Assembly: GCF_947172395.1 (NCBI RefSeq) | Contig: NC_069107.1 | Coordinates: 9,282,101 to 9,346,100 of the forward strand | From: Bicyclus anynana | Lineage: Eukaryota; Arthropoda; Insecta; Lepidoptera; Nymphalidae | DNA length: 64,000 bases | Direction: 5' to 3' | Shown: positions 20,547 to 30,870 of the stretch, piece after piece | How positions within the stretch are numbered: position 1 is the first letter of the stretch | How the letters are laid out: every line of letters starts with the position of its first letter | The notes under the pieces: model-generated | Databases searched by the model: none | Told to the model about the DNA's origin: nothing | What the model saw: only the letters and a program-made list of their open reading frames with translations | Made by a program: the position numbers and the translations under genes

Positions 20547-20859
20547 AATAAGTAATACATATTAATAATATATGATTGTAGACATTAAATAATTTACCAT
20601 AGGTAAATTTCAGCTTTCGCTACTGGTACATATTATGTATGGTGTTTACCATACAAATTGACTACTGTTGTTTTCAACACTTTTTTATATGATTACTCAT
20701 TACTCATACATTCATCTAATAAGTGGGTGTGAGATAGTGCTAGGTGTTAATTACACAAATTGAACACAACAGTTTACAGCGCTCTTTTTACATGACTCAT
20801 TACTTACCTATACTATCTATACTTATAAGAAAACTGGTCGAATTCTATATATTTATTCG

Positions 20860-20981
20860 CAATTTGAGATTTTACTTATACCATTTGTAACAACAAACGT
20901 TACCGTGGTATAACGGACGCCAGCGCCATTTAGAATCTATACTGATACTTAATACGAATTCATACAAAATATCTTCAATGT
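20860..20981. repeat. Dispersed repeat shared with 54425-54560
   Basis: Sequence from tttgagattttacttata through gttaccgtggtataacgg and gaattcatac recurs in inverse orientation at 54425-54560. Probably part of a Helitron or MITE. The LINE at 20999 is inserted in its end. Confidence 0.6.
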
Positions 20982-21013
20982 ACAATTGAAGATATTTTGT
21001 ATGAATTCGTATT
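20951..21013. repeat. 29-bp perfect inverted repeat at a LINE 5' junction
   Basis: Arms 20951-20979 and 20985-21013 with a 5-base spacer. The inner 14 bp belong to the target. The outer 15 bases of the right arm (20999-21013) lie inside the insertion, between the target duplication and recognisable LINE sequence. Confidence 0.85.
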
Positions 21014-21381
21014 GAAGATTTTGAGATGTGGGTTTACAGGCGGATACTGCGAATATCATGGAGGGATCGTATACGCAATACTAATGTGCTGCAAAAAATG
21101 GGAAAGCCAACAGAAGTTCTGCAACAAGTCCAAAGGAGGAAGCTCGAATACCTGGGTCATATAATGCGAAACTCCAAATATCACCTGCTCCAGCTTATTA
21201 TCCAGGGAAAGATAAAGGGGAAACGAAGGCCTGGTCGTAGACGTACATCTTGGCTCAAGAACTTACGCCAATGGTTTAATATGAGTACCAGATCACTCTT
21301 TCGGGCAGCAGTGAACAAAGTTAAATTAGCCTTAATGATTGCTGACCTCCGATAGGAGATGGCACTATAAGAAGAAGAAGG
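20999..21381 (+). mobile_element. 5'-truncated LINE with 17-bp target duplication
   Basis: The frame through 21026-21355 (MWVYRRILRISWRDRIRN, RKLEYLGHIMRNSKYHLL, KGKRRPGRRRTSWLKNL) is the C-terminus of an endonuclease-RT LINE. Tail is (gaa)n at 21370-21380. The direct repeat acaattgaagatatttt flanks it at 20982-20998 and 21382-21398. Confidence 0.85.
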
Positions 21382-21450
21382 ACAATTGAAGATATTTTTA
21401 AAATTTTTATTGGGGGGCAGGGGGATATACCTATCGAAATATGCGTTTCT

Positions 21451-21525
21451 TTTTTTTTATTTATTCTTTACAAGGACGCCCTTGACTATATGATGATGCG
21501 ATCTAAGATGGAAGCGGGCTAGCTT
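21451..21525 (-). mobile_element. SINE-A 3' fragment
   Basis: Inverted tail and last ~60 bases (tttattctttacaag, gatctaagatggaagcggg). Confidence 0.75.
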
Positions 21526-21599
21526 AAATTTTGATTTTTTAAGTCTGATTTTTTAACAACTTCATGGAACCTGAGTATACGGTCTAATTTTCAACTTGA

Positions 21600-22045
21600 C
21601 ACCTCTATGTGTTCCCGAAATAAAGGGTCTTGACAGACGGACAACAAAGTGTAATAAGATCACTTTTATCAAGAGTCCCGTTTTTCCTTTTGATGTCATC
21701 ATCATCATCATCATCATATCAGCCGATGGACGTCCACTGCAGGACATAGGCCTTTTGTAGGGACTTCCAAACATCACGATACTGAGCCGCCTGCATCCAG
21801 CAAATCCCTGCGACTCGCTTGATGTCGTCAGTCCACCTGTCGCCATTCCAGCACTTTGGGACCCAAACGTCCATCGGCTCTTCGAACTATGTGCCCCGCC
21901 CAATGCCACTTCAGCTTCGCAACTCGTTGAGCTATGTCGGTGACTTTGGTTCTTCTGCGGATCTCCTCATTTCTGATTCGATCACGCAGAGATGCTCCTA
22001 ACATAGCTCCTTTTGATGTACGGAACCCTAAGAACATTGGACACA
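21600..22045. repeat. Dispersed 'gggttccgta' repeat split by a LINE
   Basis: gacggacaacaaagtg..aagatcactttta and ttttccttttgatgt on one side and gtacggaaccct on the other form one repeat interrupted by 21697-22007. Similar blocks occur at 32625-32695 and 51035-51075. Confidence 0.55.
21697..22007 (-). mobile_element. 5'-truncated LINE, (GAT)n tail, 12-bp target duplication
   Basis: Minus strand encodes RIRNEEIRRRTKVTDIAQRV, KLKWHWAGHIVRRADG and ends near the (tga)n tail. Target duplication tccttttgatgt at 21685-21696 and 22008-22019 is perfect. This is the most frequent LINE family in the window. Confidence 0.9.
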
Positions 22046-22082
22046 GTAGTTTTATCAGTAGCATGCTTACTCATAGATTTAT

Positions 22083-22404
22083 GACGGCCTCCGTGGCGCA
22101 TTTGTATGCGCGGTGGATTTACAAGATGGAGGTCCTGGGTTCGATCCCCGGCTGGGCAGACTGAGATTTTCTTAATTTGTCCAGGTCTGGCTGGTGGGAG
22201 GCTTCGGCCGTGGCTAGTTACTACCCTACCGGCAAAGACGTACCGCCAAGCGATTTAGCGTTCCGGTACGATGCCGTGTAGAAACCGAAAGGGGTGTGGA
22301 TTTTCATCCTCCTCCTAACAAGTTAGCCCGCTTCCATCTTAGACTGCATCATCACTTACCATGGTGAGATTGTAGTCACTTGTAAAAGAATAAAAACAAA
22401 AAAA
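22083..22404 (+). mobile_element. SINE-A, complete
   Basis: Full head gacggcctccgtggcgca, B box gggttcgatcccc, body and A-rich tail. The A box is altered (gcatttgtatgcg for gcagtggtatgcg). Confidence 0.9.
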
Positions 22405-22634
22405 TTCACGTACTAGATGGAGTAGGTAAAGCGCGCGTCACCCGTTTGTTCCCCAATTGAGAGCCGGCCTTGGGGCGGAGACGGTAATTGCTATTAGCAT
22501 CACAAAGAGAACCGCGGCGCGGACCTATAGCTGTACTAATACTATAGCTCAGTGAATGTGACGTAGGAGGTAGGAGGGCGCAGATTCGAATCCTTTTTTT
22601 TAATCTATAAGTTTTAAGGGACTTTTATTATAAA
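22405..22634. other. GC-richer block with a B-box-like motif
   Basis: 22425-22530 is GC-rich and unassigned; 22545-22598 has tagctcagtg and gattcgaatcc and may be a SINE head. Confidence 0.3.
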
Positions 22635-23065
22635 CTAGCGGACGCCCGCGACTTCGTCTGCGTGAAACCCTACTACTGCGCCTAGCCCTACCCTTCCCTA
22701 TCCCTACCCTACCCCTACCATACCCCTACCCTACCCCTATCCTACTACCCCTATGGTAGGGATCATGCGAAGGCGACGGTAGCTTAATAAATAGAGTATC
22801 ATCTCCCGTTTTCTCAAAATTTCCCTTCACTGCTCTGCTCCTATTGACAGTAGCGTAATGAAAAGTATACTGTGACCTGCCCAGGAGTATGTTGAATAAT
22901 TGTGCCAAGTTTTGTTAAAATCCGTCGAGTAGTTTTTGTAAAAAAAAATAAAGAACATACAGACAGACAGACAGACCTCGACCTCTAATCACCCCCTGAT
23001 AGTTATTTTGGAAATATATTTAATGTACAGAATTGACCTCTCTACAGATTTATTATAAGTATAGA
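22635..23065 (-). mobile_element. Non-autonomous Helitron with C-rich array, 431 bp
   Basis: Plus strand begins A|CTAG-CGGACGCCCGCGACTT (3' hairpin side), carries the ccctacccc array 22675-22765, a (cagacaga)n run near 22960, and ends gtatagA|t, the complement of 5' TCTATAC. Termini fit Helitron rules on both sides. Confidence 0.85.
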
Positions 23066-23257
23066 TAACATATCAGTCCCATCGTACCCTAATTGACAAT
23101 GACAATGACATGATAAAAACAACGCTACTTAAATTAATTACAACAATTTTTAGTTGATATTACATAATATATATAAAAAAAACAAACTATTATTTCTAAT
23201 CTTAATTAAAATGAAAATTTTAATGCCACATTCCATTATTATGTGCTGGACAGAATA

Positions 23258-23468
23258 GATTCGAATCCTGTAAGAGGCATGCACTAACTTTTCAGTTATG
23301 AAACAATATCACGTGTCTCAAACGGTGAAGGAAAAACCTCGTGAGGAAACCTGCATACCTGAGAATTTTCTTAATTCTCTATGTGTGTGGAGTCTGCCAA
23401 TCCGCATAGGGCCAGCGTGGTGGACTAATAGCCTAACCCCTCTCATTCCCACTGGGCTATCACGGCTT
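23258..23468 (+). mobile_element. SINE-B followed by its own inverted head
   Basis: Body runs plus-strand from the B box (gattcgaatcc) to 'aacccctctcattcc'. It is followed by actgggctatcacggct (23450-23467), the exact complement of a SINE-B head. Confidence 0.8.
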
Positions 23469-23509
23469 CTATAATTCAATAATGCATGATAAAACGGATA
23501 TTACATATT

Positions 23510-24978
23510 GCTATTTCTCCTTATGCTCGCAGGAACTGTTGGTTTTCAACTCACACTGAGATAATAGCTTCTTTGCTTTCCATTGTGTAATTACCTTATA
23601 GAAACCAATTACGTGTTATGTCAAAGGAGCAATGTACAACTTGCACATCCATATTACCACAATGCAATAGTTGCATAATACTTACATATTGCAACTAATT
23701 GCTATTTCTCTTTATTCCTCTGTTTATTGCTAGTAGCTAACCGTCAGTCAAAGAGGCGTACAGTAATTACCCTCGTTCCGTGTTATGAAACTTTTGTTTA
23801 CTTGTACTGAAATATTGGTTTGTTCGCTTTACATTGCGCAATTACCTTGCATATAAACCTTGCATAAAAATTTACATGTTATGTCAAAGAAGCAATGTAC
23901 AACTTACATACCGATAAAGTAATTACAGCATAATATAGATTGCCACCCATTCCTATTTCTCCTTTATTCTGTGCTCGCAGGAATTGTTTTTCAATTCATA
24001 GTGAGATAATAGATTGTTTGCTTTGCAATGCGTAATTAGCTCGTAGAAAACAATTACGTGGTTTGTCAAAAGAGCAATGTAAACTCGCACATTCGATATT
24101 ACCATAATGCAATTGATGCATAATACACATTGCTACTCGTTGCTATTTCTCTTTATTTCTTTGTTTATTTCTAGTAGCTAATTATCAGCTATAGAGGCGT
24201 ACAGCAATTATCCTCGTTCCGTGTAATGAAACTTTTGTTTACTTGTCCTGATATATTGGTTTGTCCGCTTTACATTGCGCAATTACCTTGTATGTAAACC
24301 AATGACATGTCATGTCAAAGACCCAATGTACATCTTACATACCGATAAAGTAATTACAGCATAATACAGATTGCTATTCGTTCCTATTTCTCCTTATTTC
24401 TGTGCTCGCAGGAATTGTTTTTCAATTCATAGTGAGATAATAGATTGTTTGCTTTGCAATGCGTAATTAGCTCGTAGAAACCAACAACGTGTTATGTCAA
24501 TGGAGCAATGAACAACTTGCATGTCGATATTACCATAATGCAATTGTTGCATAGTATAACCTCAGACCAATTATTGTATAGGACCTGCCTCGCTAGACGT
24601 TACTTTTCTGTCAAAGTATATGATCAACGATCTAATGCGATTATAAAAACTGTCTCTATAGAATCGATGTTAAATAGTTGTAATCGTGTTTGTCGGTTAA
24701 AGAGCTCAGTAAAAATACCTTTTTATGTAATTGAATTATGTAAAAAACGGGCAGAAACTTCTAATTTAGTATAAAATATATACCAAATCTAAGTTCGTTT
24801 TCTTCAGAAAATGACAGACAATTTCGTTTGTGACTATGAGTGCGATACAGGTCTTTCTATAATTAGTCTGAGAGTATAACTGATTGCTACTCGTTGCTAT
24901 TTCTCTTTATTCCTCTGTTTATTGCTAGTAGCTAACTGTCAGCCATAGAGGCGTACAGCAATTATCCTCGTTCCATAT
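23510..24978. repeat. Dimeric satellite array, about 435-bp higher-order unit
   Basis: Two related monomer types alternate. A (about 190 bp, 'tgctcgcaggaatt' type) starts near 23511, 23953 and 24383; B (about 245 bp, 'tagaggcgtacagcaatta' type) starts near 23701, 24142 and 24895. A and B align through gcgtaatta/gcgcaatta, tgtcaaag and the ataatgca/agcataat ends. The third A unit is split by a hAT-like MITE and the last B is partial. Confidence 0.85.
24561..24872. mobile_element. hAT-like MITE with 8-bp target duplication, 312 bp
   Basis: Termini ctcagaccaattat and, inverted, ctcagactaattat; target duplication agtataac at 24553-24560 and 24873-24880, the 8 bp typical of hAT elements. A frame inside has no transposase motif. 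A truncated second copy is at 43774. Confidence 0.85.
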
Positions 24979-25066
24979 GGAAGCATTGTCTCTCGCGGCG
25001 AGCACACAATGAAGTGACATCACCGCTGTGGGATCGTGATCTGAATCGAGCGTCCTTTGCTTTATA

Positions 25067-25796
25067 CAGGGTGTGCGATAAATGACAAAGAAATAAAAAT
25101 TACATTTATATAATAAGCATCTATCTAGGGTTTCATTTAGGTTTAGTTGGCGGGAAAAGGGCAAAAATTAGCGATGTATTTATAAACATGACCTTGAAAT
25201 GTAGTAGGAATGACTTCTTTTTCCGAGTCTGTCAATTTATGTCTTGTGTGACACGTATCTAGTATTCTAATAGGGAAGCAAAAAAATATATAACCTTTTA
25301 GTGTGGGTTAAACAGAACTTACTTTTTAAATTATTATTCAACTCATTCTATGAAGCCTAAATTTCATTTGTATATTATATATTACCTAGGTAATTTAAGT
25401 AGTTTTAATATTATTTTAAAATTAAATTTACTTTTTTGTTTTTTAAAGAATATTTGCCATATTTTAAAATATGACCAACATTTTCATTCACAGAGAAAAC
25501 AAAAAAAAAAGTATTAAACAATACAACGTAATTGTACAAAAAGTACAAATGTTGTTTTTTTAATTAATGATTACATATTTTATAATTATATTTAAGCTAT
25601 CTTTGTAAACCTGCTTTCTGATGAATAAATAAATAATTATTATTATTATTATATTATACAGTATAACAAATTCTATTATCACAATTACAACAAAAAAAAA
25701 AAACAAAAACTTACATCACAATACAATAATGTATTTCAAAGATAAACTAGAAATCCAACAGTTTAATAGTTCATAATTCTGTTCGCGAACATCCTG
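25067..25796. mobile_element. Possible mariner-like non-autonomous element
   Basis: TA-flanked termini TA|cagggtgtgcg and, inverted, TA|caggatgttcg. TIRs are short and imperfect and the interior is AT-rich without transposase, so the call is tentative. Confidence 0.4.
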
Positions 25797-25947
25797 TATA
25801 CAGATACAAAGCGATAATCTGCCTGCAATTTTAATTTTGTATTATGTCAGACAGGAAGTTAATGCAGTCCATATAACTACTATGCATACACTAGTGCTGG
25901 ATTAGTACCACTACATTCATAGATTCACTTGTGTTTAACTATTCATA

Positions 25948-25971
25948 CACACACACACACACGCACACACA
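25948..25971. repeat. (CA)n microsatellite
   Basis: tacacacacacacacgcacac, one interruption. Confidence 0.85.
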
Positions 25972-26015
25972 TAAAATACATTAACGTATAGCGGAGTAGT
26001 AGAGCTGTTTTTAGT

Positions 26016-26057
26016 ATCAATCAATCAATCAATATATATGATTGATTGATTGATTGA
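26016..26057. repeat. (ATCA)n/(TGAT)n inverted microsatellite
   Basis: Four to five ATCA units, an atatatg spacer, then the complementary ATTG units. The same tetranucleotide is the tail of the LINE family at 7386, so this may be two LINE tails meeting. Confidence 0.75.
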
Positions 26058-26116
26058 GTAGATCGCCCGGGGAAGTACTACCGCAATGCTTATTGTTGTT
26101 GTATGGTTTGAAGAGT

Positions 26117-26320
26117 ACCTTACCACCTTTATCACCTTACCACCTACATCACCTTACCGCCTACATCACCTTACCAGCTACATCACCTTACCACCTACAC
26201 CACCTTACCACCTTCACAACCTTACCACCTACACCACCTTACCAACTAAACCACCTTAACACCTACACCACCTTACCACCTACATCACCTCACCACCTAT
26301 ACCACCTCACCACCTATGAC
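26117..26320. repeat. 17-bp minisatellite, 12 copies
   Basis: Exactly twelve 17-base units of accttaccacctacatc with substitutions but no length change. The plus strand is almost free of G. The period is not a multiple of three, so the overlapping 91-codon frame is incidental. Confidence 0.92.
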
Positions 26321-26379
26321 TCCGGTTGATAGACTTATGCCTCAACAACGTACTATACGACGTGTTCTTAAGCAGTTCT

Positions 26380-26515
26380 TCGAAATGTTCTTTTTTGACC
26401 CCCAACGCAAAAAGGGGGGTGTTATAAGTTTGACGTCGATGTCTGTCTGTGGCATCATAGCACTCAAACGAATGGACCGATTTCGATGCGGTTTTTTCAA
26501 TTTGAAATCCATTTA
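26380..26515 (+). repeat. Dispersed 'caaaaaggggggtg' repeat fragment
   Basis: gacccccaacgcaaaaagg, gtttgacgtcgatgtctgtc and gaccgatttcgatgcgg make up a segment I recognise as a common Lepidopteran dispersed repeat; class unknown. Confidence 0.45.
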
Positions 26516-26883
26516 TATTTTTGATGGAAAAAGCTTAAAAATGCTTTCTACCGGGGGTTTTCACAATTTGTAATTTTAAATTGTCTAAGATGTGACACAT
26601 AAATTATAAACAGTTTTACGTTAAATAATTTTACATACTGTTTTTAATGATAACAGACACAGAGATTAAAGTTATCTCACTAAGACCACTAATATGCATT
26701 AGACCAGCGTCGTGGGTGTTAGCTCCAAATCCCCTATTCAATGAGGAGACGACCCTGGCCCTGTGCTGTTATTAATACTGATTATCATCCTAACTCCGCC
26801 AACTCACATTGAAACAGCATGGTGGGTATTAAATCTCTCCCTCTTATACAATATAGGAGATCTGAACCTTGTGGCCATTAAAA
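26516..26883. other. Two degenerate 'gcattgaaacagcgtgg' blocks
   Basis: 26690-26780 and 26800-26880 each carry a diverged cattrgaccagcgtsgtggg..ccctctt pattern like SINE 3' bodies. Nothing coding. Confidence 0.35.
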
Positions 26884-26894
26884 GCGATAAATAT

Positions 26895-27290
26895 CATCAT
26901 CATCATCATTTTCAGCCGATGGACGTCCACTGCTGGACATAGGCCTCTTGCTTGGCCTCCAAGCATAACGATCTCGAGCCGCCAGCATCCAGCGGTTTCC
27001 TGCAATCCGTTTGATGTCCTCGGTCCACCTAGTGGGAGGTCGACCAACACTGCGCTTTCCGGTGCGGGGTCGCCATACCAACACCTTGGGACCCCAGCGT
27101 CCATCGACTCTTCAAACTATGTGGCCTGCCCATTGCCACTTCAGCTTCGCTAACTATGGGCCTTATTAGAAGGCTAAAAATCACTCAGCGGGCGATGGAG
27201 CGATCTATGCTTAGAGTTTCTCTGCGTGATCGAATCAAAAATGAGGTGATCCGCAGACGAACCAAAGTCACCGACATAGCTGAACGAGTC
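26895..27290. mobile_element. Twin-primed (5'-inverted) LINE, 11-bp target duplication
   Basis: 26895-27150 is the (GAT)n-tailed LINE family on the minus strand (KLKWQWAGHIVRR, GKRSVGRPPTRW). 27151-27290 is the segment that should lie just upstream (MGLIRRLKITQRAMERSM, SLRDRIKNEVIRRRTKVTD), but on the plus strand. One perfect duplication gcgataaatat (26884-26894, 27291-27301) encloses both, so it is one insertion. Confidence 0.92.
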
Positions 27291-27301
27291 GCGATAAATA
27301 T

Positions 27302-27564
27302 AGACTAGCTATAAATAGGGCATATCATTAAAATAATTTAATGAGCATCATTATGTCAACTAATTAACGCAATGAAGTGTATTTCGATACATCAATGAAA
27401 TTTACGCGCTAATTTTCCAATTTTCCTGTCAATTTATTATTATCAATAACCAGCCGTTTTGTGGAAAACCGCACTATATCAACAGTATGATTACTAAAAC
27501 TAGTCATGCGGAAAATTTGTGTTGTGACACAAATTGGTTAGTTGTGTTATTATAAGACTACTAG
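27302..27564. other. No feature recognised
   Basis: AT-rich; nothing seen. Confidence 0.4.
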
Positions 27565-27664
27565 AGAGCCGTGATAGCCGTGTGGATATGACCTCTGCCT
27601 TCGATTTGGAGGGCGTAGGTTCGAACCCGGTCCGAGGCATGCACCTCAAACTTTTCAGTTATGT
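27565..27664 (+). mobile_element. SINE-B 5' third, cut by SINE-A
   Basis: Head agagccgtgatagcc, B box aggttcgaaccc and the start of the body, then the poly-T side of the inverted SINE-A. Confidence 0.8.
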
Positions 27665-27990
27665 TTATTTTTTTATTCTTTACAAGTTAGCCCTTGACTA
27701 CAATCTCACCTAAGTAAGTGATGATGCAATCTAAGTTGGAAGCGGGCTAACTTGTTTGGAGGAGGATGAAAATCCACACCCCTTTTCGGTTTCTACACGA
27801 CATCGTACCGGAACGCTAAATCGCTTAGCGGTATGTCTTTGTCTTTGGGTGGTAACTAGCTACGGCCGAAGCCTCCCACCAGCCAGACCTGGACCAATTA
27901 AGAAAATTTCAATCGGCCCAGCCGAGGATCGAACCCAGGACCTCCGTCTTGTAAATCCATCGCGCATACCACTGCGCCACGGAGGTCGTC
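27665..27990 (-). mobile_element. SINE-A, complete, inserted beside SINE-B
   Basis: Inverted tail, body, B box (ggatcgaacccaggacc on the plus strand) and head (gcgccacggaggtcgtc). Confidence 0.88.
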
Positions 27991-28438
27991 AGATATTCTC
28001 CTGTTAGTTAAATCTCTGGTAGTAGAACATAATATAATTACCTTTCATTAAGCTTCGCCGTAATCGAGTAAAATAAACATAACATTAGTAAAATATCGTG
28101 AAAAGTAATAATTAAAGCACGTAAATGAAAACGTATTTCTAACTGCGCACGTAAGAACACACACAGAGTTTGCCGTAAAAATCTGTCGCACGTAAGTATG
28201 CCGTAAAACGAGTCGTAACATTTACGGCGTCCGTAAGCAGAGTCGCTGCGTATCATGAATGAAAAATATATAAAATTATATACCACATTCCGCCCGCTTT
28301 ATGGCCCCACACGACTCTATCTGAGATTACGTTATATAATGCGCAAAGACGTCTTTATCGTTCAAGGTTTTCATGACTTTAAGAGAAATTTGTGATATCA
28401 ATAATCTTTTCATCTCATGTTTAATATTAAATGGTATT
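27991..28438. other. No feature recognised
   Basis: Contains the recurring motif gtaaatg/acgtaag/cgtaaac, but no repeat family or credible frame. Confidence 0.35.
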
Positions 28439-30870
28439 AAAGGAGATCATTCATTTTGGGCCCTTTTTGAAAGTGCCGGCCAACGAAAAAAAACAGCACG
28501 AATCGTTAGAACTAGTCATTTGGAGTAATAGTTAATATGGCATAAAAGTTGTAGGAGGGCTCTGAACCAAGTTATACAGGTTCGACGATTCGTTATTTCC
28601 ATACATTTTGTCAATTTTCAAAAGTGCCCGCCAAGAAAAAAACTGGTACGTATCGTTAGAACTGTCCATTTGGAGCAATAGTTACTACGGCTCAAATGTT
28701 GTAGGACTGCACTGAACCAAGTTATACAGGTTCGATGACTCGTCACTTCTATACATTTTACTGAGTTTTTTAAGTGCCCGCAAACAAAATAAATCATACA
28801 TATAGTTATAACTAGCCATTTGCAGCAATCTTTACTATGGCATAAACATTGTAGTATAGCTTTGTGTCGAGTTATATATACAGTTTCGACGATTCGTCCA
28901 ATCCATTTATTTTATTGATTTTTTAAAGTACCGTTTAACAAAAATATGGTACTTATGGTTAAAACTGCCCATTTGGAGTAATAGTTAGTATGGCACAAAT
29001 GTTGCAAGATTTTTCTGAACCAAGTTATACAGGTTCGATGTCTTGTCACTTCAGTGTATTTGATAGAGTTTTATAAGTTACAAAATAAATGCTATTTATC
29101 GTTATAACTAGCCATTTTCAGTAATAGTTACTATGGTATAAACGTTGTAGTATAGATCCGAATCAAGTTATACTGTTTAGATGATTCGTCACATCCATAT
29201 ATTTTACTGATTTTTTAAAGTACCGTTCACCTAAAATATGGTACCTAACGTTAAAACTAGTCATTAGGAGCAATAGTTATTAACACGTTGCACACGCTTC
29301 AAAAAAAAATCTAGTACTGAAACAAGTTATATAACTTTCATTCATTGATTTCAAGCAATTATATAAAATATAGAAATAGGTAATGATTCTAAGCATTTGC
29401 ACAAATTCAACATTATGGTACAAATGTAACTAAAAATTGTGTTATTGTGCATTGAGAGAAATAAAAACGTTTTATTAAGTTCTTCAAGTAATGGTAATTT
29501 CGGTTTACAAGCTTGAATAACATAACAAATACACGCACAACGGCGAATCACATGTCCAAGTGCAGAAACGGTCCAGAAGGAAGAACATAACAAATAATGA
29601 TGACACAGCTCTTACATCATGATGACATTTATTTCATATTATTAGTTAAGTATTCATCATTATTACCTATTTATTGTTCCCCATTACATTCAGATATCAA
29701 CAAAAACATAAGTGACGAATCATCGAATGCAAATAACTTGGATCAGAGCAATGATACAATGTTTCTGTCATACCTACCAAGTAACTGTATTGCTTAAATC
29801 GATAAAATGCATAGAAATTAAGAATCATTGAACTTGTATAACATGGCTCAGAGCAGGCCTACAACGGTTGTTGTACTATACTAACTATAACTCCCCGTTC
29901 CTATTACAGCCAGTTCTAATGATACGTACCATTTTAATGGTTGGCACTTAAAAATGAAGAAAATGTATGGATATTACAAATAGTCACACCTGTATAACTT
30001 AGATCAGAGCATTTATACAACGTGTCTGCCATAGTAACTGACAAAGTATGTCTAAATGATCAGTTAAAATGATACCTGTAAGAATTTTATTGGCAGGCAC
30101 ATTAAACCTGTATAACTTGGTTTAGAGCAACCCTACAACATTCGTGTTATACTAACTATTGCCACAAATGACCAGTTAAAACGATACGTATCATTAATAT
30201 TGTCGGTGGGCACTTACAAAACTCAATAAAATGGATATAAGTGACGAGATATCGAACCTTTATAACTTGGTTCAGACCAAACCTACAGCATTCGTGACAT
30301 ACTAAATATTACTCCAAATGGGCAGTTCTAACGATAAGTGCAGTGATAAGTGCATATTTTTGTAAAACGGCACTTTGAAAATCAATAAAACATATGGATT
30401 TGACGATTCATCGAAACTGCATAACTGGACACAGAGCTATACTAAAATGTTTATGCCATAATAACTATTGCTGTAAATGCTAGTTACAACGATAAATATT
30501 ATTTATATTGTAGGTGATCACTTACAAAACTCAAAAAATATGTATAGAAGTGACGAGTCATTGAATCTGTATAACTTGATTCAGAGCAATCTTACAACAT
30601 CTGTGCCATACTAACTATTGTTCCAAATGGGCAGTTCTAACGATACGTATCAGTTTTTTTTCTTAGCGGGCACTTTTGAAAATTAACAAAATGTATGGAA
30701 ATAACGAATCGTCGAACCTGTATAACTTGGTTCAGAGCCACCTGACAACTTTTATGCCATATTAACTATTGCTCCAAATAGCTAATTCTAACGAGTCGTG
30801 CCATTTTTTTTTGTTGGCCGGCACTTTCAAAAAGAGCCCAAAAATGTATGGAGCGTGAATGATCTCCTTT
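28439..30870. mobile_element. Foldback-type palindromic element of ~150-bp repeats
   Basis: About 2.43 kb. Perfect 15-base outer ends aaaggagatcattca (28439-28453; complement 30856-30870). Left arm to about 29345 holds roughly six 150-bp tandem units (ttatac motif near 28571, 28721, 28871, 29024, 29167, 29325); the right arm from about 29700 holds seven to eight in inverse orientation (near 29733, 29837, 29993, 30111, 30261, 30420, 30570, 30721). Two unit types alternate, giving about 300-bp pairs. The outer ~200 bp of the two arms are about nine-tenths identical by eye. The ~350-base centre has an 80-codon minus frame at 29351-29593 with no recognised domain. Long TIRs built of tandem repeats are the hallmark of Foldback elements. 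No target duplication is visible. Confidence 0.85.
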
